From positions 1 through 64,000 of the forward strand of contig CAMUYQ010000012.1 of the NCBI GenBank assembly GCA_947165025.1: a stretch of DNA of 64,000 bases, in the 5' to 3' direction. This document shows, piece after piece, positions 14,523 to 23,357 of this stretch. Below the pieces are notes generated by a model. It searched no databases, was not told the DNA's origin, and saw only the letters and a list, made by a program, of their open reading frames with translations. How positions within the stretch are numbered: the stretch's first letter is position 1; each line of letters starts with the position of its first letter. Source of the stretch: an uncultured Lachnospiraceae bacterium. GTDB lineage: Bacteria > Bacillota > Clostridia > Lachnospirales > Lachnospiraceae. The position numbers and the translations under genes were made by a program.

Positions 14523-15359
14523 TCAAAATACGATATGTACAGATTCATCTTTTACGAGTTCAATGAATACCTCGTTATTTGCCACTTCGGTCACAATCAC
14601 AAGTGATTTATCAGTCTGTTCCTTGCTGTATACCAACTTACGCTCATCTTTTCTGCATGTCCTTAGATCATTTTCACTCATTTCGCCTTCGCGATATAAC
14701 TGACAGAGAATAGCATCATTGCTCTTAAATGATACCGGGACAGGTTTCTTTGACGCAAATTCTTTTCTTAGTTTCTCTTCGGCAACACGTTGAGACTCGT
14801 ATGTATCACTATCTTGAGAATAAATTGTAAGCGCATCCGTTCCCGAATAGTTCCAGGAAATTATTTCAGCCAGTATCGTTATAGATATCTCTCCCGCATT
14901 TTTCTTTTTCTCCCTTCCACTCGACAGTATCTCTCCCGGAATGGGCCACTGATCATACAATTTTCTAATCCAATCACTGTATGGCTCCATATCCAATGGA
15001 TCGTTTTTTTCAACATATCTGCGAAGATATGCCTTTAGTCTTCCAAGTTGAAAAGCTGATGCGTAAACAATCCTGTACAGATCGTATTCTTTTTGACCGA
15101 CAAGCTCAGAATACGTCTCTTCCGCTATGCTAAATATCGGGTATCCGAAATCCACCAGTTTCAGAATATACTCCATTCTGCCGGAAGCATCCTTGATTTC
15201 ATTAAGAACCCAGGCAGGAATCAGAATTAGTTCATAATCATTAAGTACTTGTTCAGTCCTAAAACCTTTAGCACTAAGACCCTGCATAAAGGAGATTGAT
15301 GAAGTATCCATTATAGCAATGTTCTTTTTATCAATTTGCTTTATCTCTTGTATATTCAT
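14523..15359 (-). CDS. PIN-like nuclease domain protein
   Basis: A 278-residue protein with a PIN-like arrangement of acidic residues: IAIMDTSSI (D18) at the N-terminus, PAWVLNEIK (E54), NAGEISITILAE (E157) and IYSQDSDTYE (D183, D185). PIN domains are metal-dependent RNases, often toxins. The ATG overlaps the stop of the ImmA gene (ATGA). Linked to an ImmA/IrrE peptidase and an XRE regulator, it is probably the effector of a small inducible module. The exact PIN subfamily is not recognised, and its C-terminal 90 residues are unassigned. Confidence 0.6.
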   Translation of the reverse strand: MNIQEIKQIDKKNIAIMDTSSISFMQGLSAKGFRTEQVLNDYELILIPAWVLNEIKDASGRMEYILKLVDFGYPIFSIAEETYSELVGQKEYDLYRIVYASAFQLGRLKAYLRRYVEKNDPLDMEPYSDWIRKLYDQWPIPGEILSSGREKKKNAGEISITILAEIISWNYSGTDALTIYSQDSDTYESQRVAEEKLRKEFASKKPVPVSFKSNDAILCQLYREGEMSENDLRTCRKDERKLVYSKEQTDKSLVIVTEVANNEVFIELVKDESVHIVF

Positions 15360-16135
15360 CTGTTTTCCGTGATAATCCTTATTTCGTTCACCAGATTTTT
15401 TAAATACTCGTCATTTTCTTTGTGATAATTCAACTCAGGAAATTCTTCCTCACTTCTGTCTATATGTTCCTGTAAATACGTCGTGTTTATTACATAGGAT
15501 GATTCAAGCAAGCTAACATCCAGGCCCATTTTTCGAAATCTCTGTGGCATATTTTCAATTTTCAAATCCAAAACTTCTCTGATCTGTTCCTGCATTTTCT
15601 GATTTTCTCTTTGAACTGCATCTTCGTAAAGAGAAATCAAAACAGCTTTGTACGGAGCCTGAAATGCAGACATACAGCACATTACTCGGGATATGAAATC
15701 CATTGGGGAAAGATCCGCAAAGTACCTATCTACTCCTCGAAGCAGCATCCGCGCAGCAAACAGCTCCGCTTTTCTCTCTTCTATCGTATTATCGCTTTCT
15801 ATTACATGATCAAATGATAATTTGTCGAAAAGAAGATGGTATACTTCATGCCAAGCGGTAAAATACTGGTTTGCACGCGGCATAGCAGTATTAATAACCG
15901 GAATTCTCTTGTCCTCTTTTACAAATATCGCACCACTCCAGTATTCATCATCAATAGGCATCTGGATAAGGCCGAAACCTTGTAATATAAATAATGCCAG
16001 TTGTGGTACGGAATTGACGACCATAAACGTTGGATTTGTTTGTATTTTCAAAGCCTGGGACGTCACTTCCTCAGCTATCTCTTTATTCATTTGGATAACA
16101 CGATCAATATTAGTACTTGTGATTATCTCGCTCAT
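15356..16135 (-). CDS. ImmA/IrrE-family metallopeptidase
   Basis: A 259-residue protein with the zinc-peptidase motif HEVYH at 96-100 and the downstream glutamate in ERKAELFAARMLL (E124), the ImmA/IrrE pattern. These enzymes cleave a cognate HTH repressor, as ImmA does with ImmR in ICEBs1. Here the likely target is the XRE protein encoded 12 bases upstream; cleavage would induce the PIN gene that overlaps its 3' end. The C-terminal 110 residues are helical and may sense the signal. No signal peptide. Confidence 0.8.
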   Translation of the reverse strand: MSEIITSTNIDRVIQMNKEIAEEVTSQALKIQTNPTFMVVNSVPQLALFILQGFGLIQMPIDDEYWSGAIFVKEDKRIPVINTAMPRANQYFTAWHEVYHLLFDKLSFDHVIESDNTIEERKAELFAARMLLRGVDRYFADLSPMDFISRVMCCMSAFQAPYKAVLISLYEDAVQRENQKMQEQIREVLDLKIENMPQRFRKMGLDVSLLESSYVINTTYLQEHIDRSEEEFPELNYHKENDEYLKNLVNEIRIITENR

Positions 16136-16147
16136 ATTGCGATTCCC

Positions 16148-16513
16148 CTAATAGTAAATGGTGCAAAGATCAATGATATCCATAAGCAGGTCGTATTGCA
16201 TCTTTGCCTTATCACTCATCTTGTGATCTTCCGGTGCGTTCTGCGAATAAACGACGGTTACAGGTTTGTTATGCAGGGACGAATACAGCATAAGATCATC
16301 GACCGACATATTTAGTGCCTTAAGAATCTTCTGGAGATGACGATCAAATGTACTCTTACTGCCAATGCTTCCATTCAGCAGTTTATCCAATGTGGGCCTT
16401 GATATATCAGCCTTACCCGCAAAAGAAACCTTTGTGTATCCATTATCACGAATGCAATCTTTCAGTTTTGAAGCAACCAGACCTCTCTGCTCGAATAAAT
16501 CATCAAACTTCAT
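16148..16513 (-). CDS. XRE-family regulator of the ImmA-PIN operon
   Basis: A 121-residue protein with an N-terminal helix-turn-helix (residues about 12-65: KDCIRDNGYTKVSFAGKA, then ISRPTLDKLLNG) and a short C-terminal tail. GAGAGG lies seven bases before the ATG. It probably represses the promoter just upstream, whose elements are framed by the inverted pair CTTGATT/AATCAAG, until removed by the neighbouring peptidase. It resembles antitoxin-type or ICE-type repressors. Confidence 0.75.
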   Translation of the reverse strand: MKFDDLFEQRGLVASKLKDCIRDNGYTKVSFAGKADISRPTLDKLLNGSIGSKSTFDRHLQKILKALNMSVDDLMLYSSLHNKPVTVVYSQNAPEDHKMSDKAKMQYDLLMDIIDLCTIYY

Positions 16514-16536
16514 TTTGTGTACCTCTCTTCCCCTGC

Positions 16537-16570
16537 CTTGATTATATAATCTATGGATAGTGCAATCAAG
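16537..16570 (-). promoter_or_regulatory. Promoter and putative operator of the XRE operon
   Basis: On the minus strand TTGATT (16569-16564) and TATAAT (16546-16541) with a 17-base spacer. The heptamers CTTGATT and AATCAAG, inverted, enclose the whole promoter (16537-16543 and 16564-16570), a likely operator pair. Confidence 0.7.
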
Positions 16571-16621
16571 ACAATATGTAAAATATTTTTTTACATTTTT
16601 CAGTGGTGCTTTAAATCACCG

Positions 16622-16650
16622 TTGTCCTCACTATAGACAAATGGTATTAT
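16622..16650 (+). promoter_or_regulatory. Promoter of the small plus-strand gene
   Basis: TTGTCC (16622-16627) and TATTAT (16645-16650) with a 17-base spacer, about 80 bases before the ATG at 16733. Confidence 0.6.
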
Positions 16651-16732
16651 GGCGTTAAATAAGACAAACCCACCGAGACAAAAAAAGAAAGCGATTGTTG
16701 CTGTTATTGGCATTCTCAAGGAGGAATAGGCT

Positions 16733-16933
16733 ATGAGCACTTTTTTTAATGATACAATGACGGGGATATTACAAGCTATTGCCATCGAAAAGGGCGAGAT
16801 ACCTGTAACCGAAGTTAAAGGAATGCCGGCAAAAACTTATAGAAGCACCGAGAACGTGCCACTCCGTTTCGAGAGTGTTAATGAGAATATATCTTCCTCT
16901 CAAACAAAACAAAAGAAAGTGATAATACCCTAA
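16733..16933 (+). CDS. Conserved-looking 66-residue soluble protein
   Basis: The ATG at 16733 has an excellent ribosome site (AAGGAGG, eight bases upstream), its own promoter and a strong terminator, so this is a real gene. The protein begins with a helix MSTFFNDTMTGILQAIAI and continues KGEIPVTEVKGMPAKTY; the last 25 residues are polar. I know no function. It is divergent from the XRE-ImmA-PIN operon and may be an associated antitoxin-like or regulatory factor. Confidence 0.65.
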   Translation: MSTFFNDTMTGILQAIAIEKGEIPVTEVKGMPAKTYRSTENVPLRFESVNENISSSQTKQKKVIIP

Positions 16934-16945
16934 ATTTATATAAAG

Positions 16946-16974
16946 ACCGGAGGCGTAAGCCTCCGGTTTCCTTT
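16946..16974. terminator. Bidirectional terminator between convergent genes
   Basis: Perfect 9-bp stem ACCGGAGGC and GCCTCCGGT with a GTAA tetraloop, followed by TTCCTTTT on the plus strand and CTTTATAT on the minus strand. It serves the 66-residue gene and the membrane-protein gene at 17009. The core GAGGCGTAAGCCTC recurs at 23332-23345. Confidence 0.8.
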
Positions 16975-17008
16975 TGGGGAGACGGAGTGAAACAGGGGGC
17001 GTTTCGCT

Positions 17009-19201
17009 TTAGACAATGCGGCGGTTGACGCGGATGCCGAGGATCACGGGTGTGACGAGCCAGATGATGAAGGAGATTATCGTGGCAATAGTCATCCGGA
17101 ACGGGACATTGTAGTTAAGAGTGATCGAGGCCGGGCTTGACGTTGTCTTAAGGTCAATGCGGACGCGGTTGTGCTCTCCCTTGGTGACGGGGATAGATGC
17201 GCCGGTCTCGTCAACGGCTTCGTAGCCCTTGTAGTAGAACTTCGGCAGCTCGACGTAATTGCCGTCTGCACTGTTTGTATATTCGTAGTGTATACGCGAG
17301 CCTTCGCGTTCGTACGCCAGCGATTCAACGGCTTCCTCATCGGATATATGTCCATTATCGCTCCTGTACCACTCTATCTGCGTGCCTGCGGGCAGATAAT
17401 CGTCGGAATCTACCTCTATCTCACCGATAACATTATCGTAATACATATAGTCGGTCGTGCCCACAAAGAAGGTATACTCGTTAAATACAAGGTTATACAG
17501 GGACAAAACCGCTATAGATGCATAGGATATCGCTATTGTCCTAGACAAGCGTTTTGAATGCCTGCCGTTACTGTCCGGCTCGATTATAGCCCCCTGTATA
17601 AGTGCAGGGATGCAGAATGAGAACATGACAGCCGCCACATTAAGGAATCTGTCACCTGACTGGAGCATGTCGGTGTAGTATCTGATTATCCCGATGTTTC
17701 TGAAGAGCGACCACGGAAATGCGGCTGTTGACATCCATGTGAGGATCGCTGCGCATATCGACAGCGGTACTGCAAAACTTCCCTTCAGCACATTTATACG
17801 CTTACGATAGACGGTAATTGTAAGCGCCGCAAAGCAAATGGCAGCCTTTCCGAACACACTTACCCATTTATGGGCATCAGGTGTTCCCTTTATGCTCCAG
17901 AGCATGTCGGTAAATTCACGCCATATGAGGTTCCCGGAATATTCTCCTCTGAAGAAAGCTGCAAAGCATACTGCGGTCCCGAGGATCAGCCCCAGGAACA
18001 GAAGGATCGCATATCCTATCTCCCTGAACACTTTACGTTCCCATATCTTCTTGATCCCCAGTATCACAAACAGGGCTACTGCAAGGCATGTGACCGTCAG
18101 CGTCGTTATATGACTGCAGACAATACCCGCCAGGCCATAAGCTACAAGGTACCATTTGCGCCTGTTCTGGTACATTATCTCGATAAGGCCGGCTATGACG
18201 AGCGGCAGGAACATTTCGGCCAGAAACGACCCCTGAATACGGCCTCTGTAGAGCATGTCCCAGAGTCTGATATCTTCGAGAGTAAGTGCGATAACACACA
18301 GGTTTATGTGCCAGTCGCGCTTAAAGATCGTCCTTGCACTGGCAAGTGCGATAAGAGCCGATGTGATGATGACAAGAAAAACAAACAGTTTACATACGCC
18401 AAGCTGCGACATCCCAAGCAGTCTGAATATCGCAGGAACGTACAGGAATACATTCGGATAAAGGACTCCTATCTGTCCGTATGAATTGTTCCATTCGGGA
18501 TATACGACTACAGGGAACTGCCCGTCCATAAGGCCGTAATATATCCCCTCTATACGCATCATATGAGTCTGGGAATCCACTCCGATATGCATGCCGTTCT
18601 GGATGATGAACGGGATTATCTGCACGGCTACCGCGATGATCGTGATGACAAGCGATGCCTTGTGGGTGCTGTGATTAAAGAAATAGAATGCGAGCCATAT
18701 GCCGGGGATCATAAGGATCAGCATGATGCCCCAGATGATGCCGTCGTTGTATATGATCGTATCCGAATCGATCGTGATATAGGCAAACTGAAGCTCCGCG
18801 CCCATCGGATACGAGAAATCGATCCTGCCTCTGTCAGTACCCTCGATAAGATCAAAGTGATATGTCCTGCCGGTGCCTACGTCCTTGATCTCAGGCATCT
18901 CGTCGTGCTTATATGCGGTATTTCCGAGCGATATCTCAACATCTGCATCAGCACTTGCCGTATAACCGACATGGATGTCATATGAGCCCCTCGGAAGCGA
19001 TATGCCGCGGATCTGTATCTTCTGCACACCATCTTCGGATTTATGCTGAGCTGCTGCGTAATTGACGTTATATTCCTTCGGGTTATACTTTGGTGTAAAC
19101 AGAAACAGTGCCACACCCAAAAGTGCAACACTGGCTATGATACAGATGATCTTCTGTATTTTCGTAAGATTATCGATTACGTTTCTAAACTTATCAGCCA
19201 T
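17009..19201 (-). CDS. Large GT-C-like membrane protein (PTPS-related family), copy 1
   Basis: About 730 residues with a first membrane segment at 20-35, an extracytoplasmic beta domain, then ten or more membrane helices and a C-terminal extracytoplasmic domain with a last helix near the end. The motif DSQTHMMRIEGIYYGL and GQFPVVVYPEWNNSYG is the signature of the membrane family labelled 6-pyruvoyl-tetrahydropterin synthase-related, whose topology resembles GT-C glycosyltransferases; real PTPS chemistry is not implied. It probably transfers a polyprenyl-phosphate-linked sugar outside the membrane. ATG 19201 overlaps the upstream glycosyltransferase stop by eight bases (ATGGCTGA). A paralogue of equal length lies at 35151-37361. 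Confidence 0.75.
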   Translation of the reverse strand: MADKFRNVIDNLTKIQKIICIIASVALLGVALFLFTPKYNPKEYNVNYAAAQHKSEDGVQKIQIRGISLPRGSYDIHVGYTASADADVEISLGNTAYKHDEMPEIKDVGTGRTYHFDLIEGTDRGRIDFSYPMGAELQFAYITIDSDTIIYNDGIIWGIMLILMIPGIWLAFYFFNHSTHKASLVITIIAVAVQIIPFIIQNGMHIGVDSQTHMMRIEGIYYGLMDGQFPVVVYPEWNNSYGQIGVLYPNVFLYVPAIFRLLGMSQLGVCKLFVFLVIITSALIALASARTIFKRDWHINLCVIALTLEDIRLWDMLYRGRIQGSFLAEMFLPLVIAGLIEIMYQNRRKWYLVAYGLAGIVCSHITTLTVTCLAVALFVILGIKKIWERKVFREIGYAILLFLGLILGTAVCFAAFFRGEYSGNLIWREFTDMLWSIKGTPDAHKWVSVFGKAAICFAALTITVYRKRINVLKGSFAVPLSICAAILTWMSTAAFPWSLFRNIGIIRYYTDMLQSGDRFLNVAAVMFSFCIPALIQGAIIEPDSNGRHSKRLSRTIAISYASIAVLSLYNLVFNEYTFFVGTTDYMYYDNVIGEIEVDSDDYLPAGTQIEWYRSDNGHISDEEAVESLAYEREGSRIHYEYTNSADGNYVELPKFYYKGYEAVDETGASIPVTKGEHNRVRIDLKTTSSPASITLNYNVPFRMTIATIISFIIWLVTPVILGIRVNRRIV

Positions 19202-20147
19202 TAACGTCCGTTGTATGATTTTCGTCAAACTCGTCTATGATGTACAGAGGCCTGTCTGTGACCTCCTCGTATATTCTTGATACGTACTCGCCAAGGATCC
19301 CCATGCAGAGTATGATGAGGCCCGCCCAGAATGCATTTAGAAACAGGCCAAGGTATGTGATGCCTTTTCCGAGCGAGAGTGATACGATCAGATATACTAT
19401 TATGCCGGCAAATGACAGTCCTGAGAGGATTATCCCGAGATAAGTCACGTACTCAAGAGGTTTTGATGAATAGCAGAAAATGCCATTGAACCCTATACGG
19501 GTTGATCCGAAGAAACGGTTGTATTTGCCTTCTCCTTCGAGTCTTGCATCCCTGTGGTATTCGATCGGGGTCTGCCTGAAGCCGACGAACGGGACCATTC
19601 CCTTTAAAAAACCATGGTGCTCGTTGAGCTTCTGAAGTTCGTCAATGACCTTGCGGGTAATAAGTCTGTAATCGCCCGTATCCACAGGGATATTGACGCT
19701 TGAGATCTTGTTGATGACGCGGTATCCTGTTGCAGCAACGAGCTTTTTGAGCCATGTTTCGCCTTCCCTGCCTGCTCTCTGGGCATATACCACATCATAG
19801 CCTTCCTGCCATTTCTCGACCATCTGTGCTATAAGCTCGGGCGGATCCTGAAGATCAACATCTATGACGACGCAGGCGTCACCTTTACAGTTAAATATTC
19901 CCGCAAGCGTTGAGGCAGGCTGTCCGAACCTGCGGCTGAACGTTAAAAGCTTTACCGCAGGATGAGTCTTCATCTGGTCCTTGATCACACCGTATGTGTT
20001 GTCTCGACACGGGTCAAGTGCAAATATGATCTCGTATTTCAGGCCCGTCTCGTTCAGTACCTTCTCGCACCTCTCGATAAATGGCTCTATCATCATCTCT
20101 TCGTTGTAAACGGGCACAACGACCGAGAGCATCAGATCCTTGTTCAT
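19194..20147 (-). CDS. GtrB/DPM1-like polyprenyl-phosphate glycosyltransferase
   Basis: A 317-residue family 2 glycosyltransferase. The GT-A domain shows VVPVYNEE near 10-17, the metal-binding region VIDVDLQDPPE at about 94-104 and RRFGQPAS before it; two membrane helices follow (about 232-256 and 266-290). Such enzymes load glucose or another sugar from a nucleotide donor onto undecaprenyl phosphate on the cytosolic side. Overlap with the GT-C-like gene downstream argues that the two form a donor-synthase and transferase pair. Confidence 0.85.
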   Translation of the reverse strand: MNKDLMLSVVVPVYNEEMMIEPFIERCEKVLNETGLKYEIIFALDPCRDNTYGVIKDQMKTHPAVKLLTFSRRFGQPASTLAGIFNCKGDACVVIDVDLQDPPELIAQMVEKWQEGYDVVYAQRAGREGETWLKKLVAATGYRVINKISSVNIPVDTGDYRLITRKVIDELQKLNEHHGFLKGMVPFVGFRQTPIEYHRDARLEGEGKYNRFFGSTRIGFNGIFCYSSKPLEYVTYLGIILSGLSFAGIIVYLIVSLSLGKGITYLGLFLNAFWAGLIILCMGILGEYVSRIYEEVTDRPLYIIDEFDENHTTDVNG

Positions 20148-21173
20148 TTATCTTTTCTCCTGAAGATTTGAATTGGCATATATCTGCTCCACTATCTTGA
20201 GCGTTTTGTATGCGTCTTCTATGTCGCCCATGTGTACGGGACGGTCGTTTACGATGTCATCGACGAACTCGTCGAATTCCTTCTCCCAGGAAGCGTCGCC
20301 TCTGGGGTACTCGTAGATCGTTGTGTCAGGCGGTCCCATCTCCGGAAGCATCTGGTAGACCTTGAGTGTCTCTACTCCGTAACTGCCGCCAAGTCCTTCA
20401 ACCGCAAGCTTTGCATCCTTGCAGTAGATTTCAAATGAGAACATGTTCTTCCATTCGGTACAGCTGACCTGGAGCCATGCAGCCCGGCCATCTGATTTTC
20501 GAAGGGAGATGAATCCGTTGTCATCAACGGGCATATCCCAGAAATACGTTGCCGCAAAGCCTTCCACCTTGTCAAAATCGCCCATGAACCATCTTGCAAG
20601 GTCGATAAGATGAACGCCCTGGTCGATCGTCTCACCGCCACCCGAAAGTGATACATCTGCGCGCCATTCACGGTCGTATCCTACTCTTCCGCCGTGACCA
20701 TATCTGCCGCGTATGAACATGATCGGACCGCAGACACCGGAATCGAATATCTCACGGGCCTTTAGAAGCGCCGGATGATATCTGTGGTTGAACCCGACCT
20801 TGACCTTGACGTTGTTCTTCTTGATCGCCTCAAGGATCGGCGTGATCTCGTCGGAGTGGATTCCGGCGGGCTTTTCGACTATAACATGTTTGTCGTGGGA
20901 TACCGCGTAGAGCGTGATCTCTGACAGCTTCGCATTAAGGGTGGATACGATCACGATGTCGAGGTCGTATTCGCACAGTTCCTTGTAATCCGTTGTGACA
21001 AAGATGTCGTGAACCTTGCCGTAATTGAGCTTATCGTTCAGCTCTCTCTGGGCCTTCAGGCGCTCCGCCTTCTTGATGTCGGTATCGCAAAGTGCCACGA
21101 TGTCGTGGTTTCCCTTTATCGCGTTGGAGCGTTTGTTTCCGATAAGGCCGCAGCCTACTATTCCTATTCGCAT
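20148..21173 (-). CDS. Gfo/Idh/MocA-family oxidoreductase
   Basis: A 341-residue NAD(P)-dependent enzyme: Rossmann motif GIVGCGLIGNKR at the N-terminus, the family EKPAG motif (VIVEKPAG, catalytic lysine), KVGFNHRYHPA and the GGETIDQGVHLIDLARWF active-site segment. It likely oxidises or reduces a nucleotide-sugar or sugar ring position for surface glycan synthesis; substrate unknown. Its stop directly abuts the ATG of the GtrB-like gene. Confidence 0.8.
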   Translation of the reverse strand: MRIGIVGCGLIGNKRSNAIKGNHDIVALCDTDIKKAERLKAQRELNDKLNYGKVHDIFVTTDYKELCEYDLDIVIVSTLNAKLSEITLYAVSHDKHVIVEKPAGIHSDEITPILEAIKKNNVKVKVGFNHRYHPALLKAREIFDSGVCGPIMFIRGRYGHGGRVGYDREWRADVSLSGGGETIDQGVHLIDLARWFMGDFDKVEGFAATYFWDMPVDDNGFISLRKSDGRAAWLQVSCTEWKNMFSFEIYCKDAKLAVEGLGGSYGVETLKVYQMLPEMGPPDTTIYEYPRGDASWEKEFDEFVDDIVNDRPVHMGDIEDAYKTLKIVEQIYANSNLQEKR

Positions 21174-21210
21174 TTTGTTCCCCCTGGGTGTTTATTCGTT
21201 CAAATATTGA

Positions 21211-22176
21211 TTATAACCTTTTTCTAAGCCATATATCAAGGTCTGTGGAGCCGGATATGCCGTTAACCTTTCCTTCGTTGGAATACTGCCAGAACGTAAA
21301 ATCATACGGGGTCTGGGGGATGGCTTCGTAGTCGGCATACCAGATGGGGATGCCGGAAAGCTTGGAAAGATCGAGCTGGAATGCTTCCCAGAGCATGTTG
21401 CTGTAGATCATGGGGTTGTAGCCGGCTTCCTTGATCTTAGCGCAGAATCTGTCTGTGTTCTTCGTGAACTGCTCCGCTGTTACGTTATCGGTCCTGGCTT
21501 CATGATCGAGAATGCTCTCCGGGTCATATACAACAGGAAGGTCGAGTTCGCGGCCGTTAAGGATCTGCAACACGTGAGCCGCTTCCGCTTCCGCCTCTTC
21601 CTCGTTTATAGCCTGGGCAAAGAAGTATACGCCTATAAGAAGTCCTGCCTCCTTAGCCTGCTTGTAGTTTTCGTCAAACATTCTGTCGATATTAAGGGAG
21701 CCTTCCGTGCCGTAGCCTCTGTATCCTATGCGAATGATAACAAACTCATAACCCTGCTCTTTGACCGCCTGCCAGTCGATGTTCCCCTGGTGGTGGGATA
21801 CATCAACACCCAGCATACAGTCGTAGGCGTCATCCTCGTAAGTGAGCTTGTCTCCGTCGTGTTTGAACAGGTCCGGAGAATATGGGTTCTTGGGAATATC
21901 GGGGTTGATGACGGTTGTATATTCCTCGCCAAATACGTCACGGAATAGAAGGGTTTGAGGCTCCGGAGTGGGCTCTGCTTCCGGTTCTGCTTGGGTTTCC
22001 GTGGCTGGTGCTTCATCGTGTTCTGAGACCCGGTCTTTAGTTACGATGATCTGATCATCGGGTTGCCCGGAAGCCGTAGTTGCGCTTTCGACTGTGGATG
22101 CAGGTGCCGGCTTGGCACACGCGCAGATTGCACAGGCAAGTATCGATGCTATTATTATCGCGTATCCTTTTTTCAA
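21211..22176 (-). CDS. GH25 lysozyme-like lipoprotein
   Basis: A 321-residue exported protein. The N-terminal signal has cysteines at a plausible lipobox (ACAICAC, residues about 15-21), then a Glu/Pro/Thr-rich linker to about residue 75. The GH25 domain follows: MLGVDVSHHQGNIDW with the first catalytic-region Asp, VIIRIGYRGYG, GVYFFAQA, PVVYDPES with the D-x-E pair, and FTFWQYSNEG. GH25 enzymes cut the MurNAc-GlcNAc bond of peptidoglycan. The ATG overlaps the stop of the zinc-ribbon gene (ATGA), so the two are co-expressed. Confidence 0.85.
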   Translation of the reverse strand: MKKGYAIIIASILACAICACAKPAPASTVESATTASGQPDDQIIVTKDRVSEHDEAPATETQAEPEAEPTPEPQTLLFRDVFGEEYTTVINPDIPKNPYSPDLFKHDGDKLTYEDDAYDCMLGVDVSHHQGNIDWQAVKEQGYEFVIIRIGYRGYGTEGSLNIDRMFDENYKQAKEAGLLIGVYFFAQAINEEEAEAEAAHVLQILNGRELDLPVVYDPESILDHEARTDNVTAEQFTKNTDRFCAKIKEAGYNPMIYSNMLWEAFQLDLSKLSGIPIWYADYEAIPQTPYDFTFWQYSNEGKVNGISGSTDLDIWLRKRL

Positions 22177-23255
22177 CGATTGTCCTCCAGATATTCATCA
22201 TAGCTTCTGGCGGGCTTGGTGGAGCCGGAGAAACTGCACATTCTGTATATGTTTTCGATGTAGTAGCCGTACATAGTCTTTTCGCTTTCAGACAATTTGT
22301 TAGAGTTCACGGCCTTCATACGGTAGACATAGTTGTCGTCGACTCCGATGAGATCATAAAGCATGTACTCTTCAGATGAGTCGGTATAGCCTGACATGAT
22401 GATCTTGCCGCCCTTCTTCGGATCACTGCTTACAACGATATCGGCCATGTTGTGGTATTTCGAAGTTTCAAGGGCGTGAAGCGAATTTACGGCATCATCA
22501 ATAGAACCTCCGGAGCGCTTGTATACGGAGTATGTCAGCTCCGCACCGCGGTTTCCCGAAAACTTCACGGATCTGATGTGTTCGCCGTAATCACGGTACT
22601 CGGATGAATCATTAACTTCAACGGTGTTATAGAGCTTTGCCGGGTATCTGAAAGAAAAGTTACCGATGCCGGACGTGTAGTAAAGATAGTCATCCGGATC
22701 GAGAATAAGACTGTAGTCTTCCGTTGCGTTAGGATCGATACTGAATTCGGAGAGCAGCGGGTTGTTTTCGATGTTTGACTGTTCTTCTTCCACCGGCTCT
22801 TCTGTTACAGGCGGCTCTGCCTTCTCGGTATCCGCTTCGTTTGTAACTTCTTCTGTGTCAGCTACGGGTGCTTCTTCTGCGGCAGGAGCTTCCTCTATAA
22901 CATCCTTGATAGGCTTTGCGGATGTCTCTTCTGCGGTTTCGTTCTCCTGCTCCTGTTCGGATTTAGTACCAAAATAGCCATATTTGATGGCAAGGCCAAA
23001 TGCTACGCCGGCACCAATTACAACTATCGTGGCGATGGCGATGATCGTGATCATAAGGGCAGGGCTCTTCTTCTTATTATCTTCGCTCACCGGAACCTGC
23101 TCTGTTTCCGGTTCCGTGATCTTTGCCGGTTTCTCCCGCTCTACAGAAACTGCAGGTTCTGCAGATGCCGGAGTCGCTATCATCGTGCCACATTTTCCGC
23201 AGAATCTGACGCTCCCGTCATCCGGGAGCTTGTTGCCGCATTTTTTACAGTACAT
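22173..23255 (-). CDS. Zinc-ribbon single-pass membrane protein
   Basis: A 360-residue protein with an N-terminal zinc ribbon (C3-x2-C6 and C19-x2-C22), one membrane helix at about 68-92, a long acidic Glu/Thr/Pro-rich linker (about 95-165) and an extracytoplasmic C-terminal domain from about 175 with an alternating beta pattern. Proteins of this layout are widespread in Clostridia and Lachnospiraceae; the outer domain is uncharacterised. Coupling to the GH25 gene suggests a wall-associated role. Confidence 0.7.
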   Translation of the reverse strand: MYCKKCGNKLPDDGSVRFCGKCGTMIATPASAEPAVSVEREKPAKITEPETEQVPVSEDNKKKSPALMITIIAIATIVVIGAGVAFGLAIKYGYFGTKSEQEQENETAEETSAKPIKDVIEEAPAAEEAPVADTEEVTNEADTEKAEPPVTEEPVEEEQSNIENNPLLSEFSIDPNATEDYSLILDPDDYLYYTSGIGNFSFRYPAKLYNTVEVNDSSEYRDYGEHIRSVKFSGNRGAELTYSVYKRSGGSIDDAVNSLHALETSKYHNMADIVVSSDPKKGGKIIMSGYTDSSEEYMLYDLIGVDDNYVYRMKAVNSNKLSESEKTMYGYYIENIYRMCSFSGSTKPARSYDEYLEDNR

Positions 23256-23279
23256 GATTTTCTACCTCGTGACTTGTTT

Positions 23280-23346
23280 GCGGCCAACGGCCGCTTATAA
23301 GAGCGCTCCGCGCTCTTTCAATTCAAGGGCTGAGGCGTAAGCCTCA
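23280..23346. repeat. Three tandem perfect hairpins downstream of hipT
   Basis: Three adjacent palindromes: GCGGCC/GGCCGC (23280-23294), AAGAGCGC/GCGCTCTT (23299-23317) and TGAGGC/GCCTCA with GTAA in the loop (23331-23346). They lie directly after the hipT stop on the minus strand and may end transcription, although no long T-run follows. The third shares its GAGGCGTAAGCCTC core with the terminator at 16946. Confidence 0.6.
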
Positions 23347-23357
23347 GGCTTCCTTCT

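Noticed and set aside
14523-16933. Integrative element or prophage around the ImmA/IrrE gene
   Set aside because: No integrase, excisionase, conjugation or structural phage gene is nearby.
17870-18484. 204-codon plus-strand frame opposite the GT-C-like gene
   Set aside because: Composition is Cys/Tyr/Asp/Arg-rich nonsense typical of the antisense of a membrane-protein gene; the minus-strand frame has clear family motifs.
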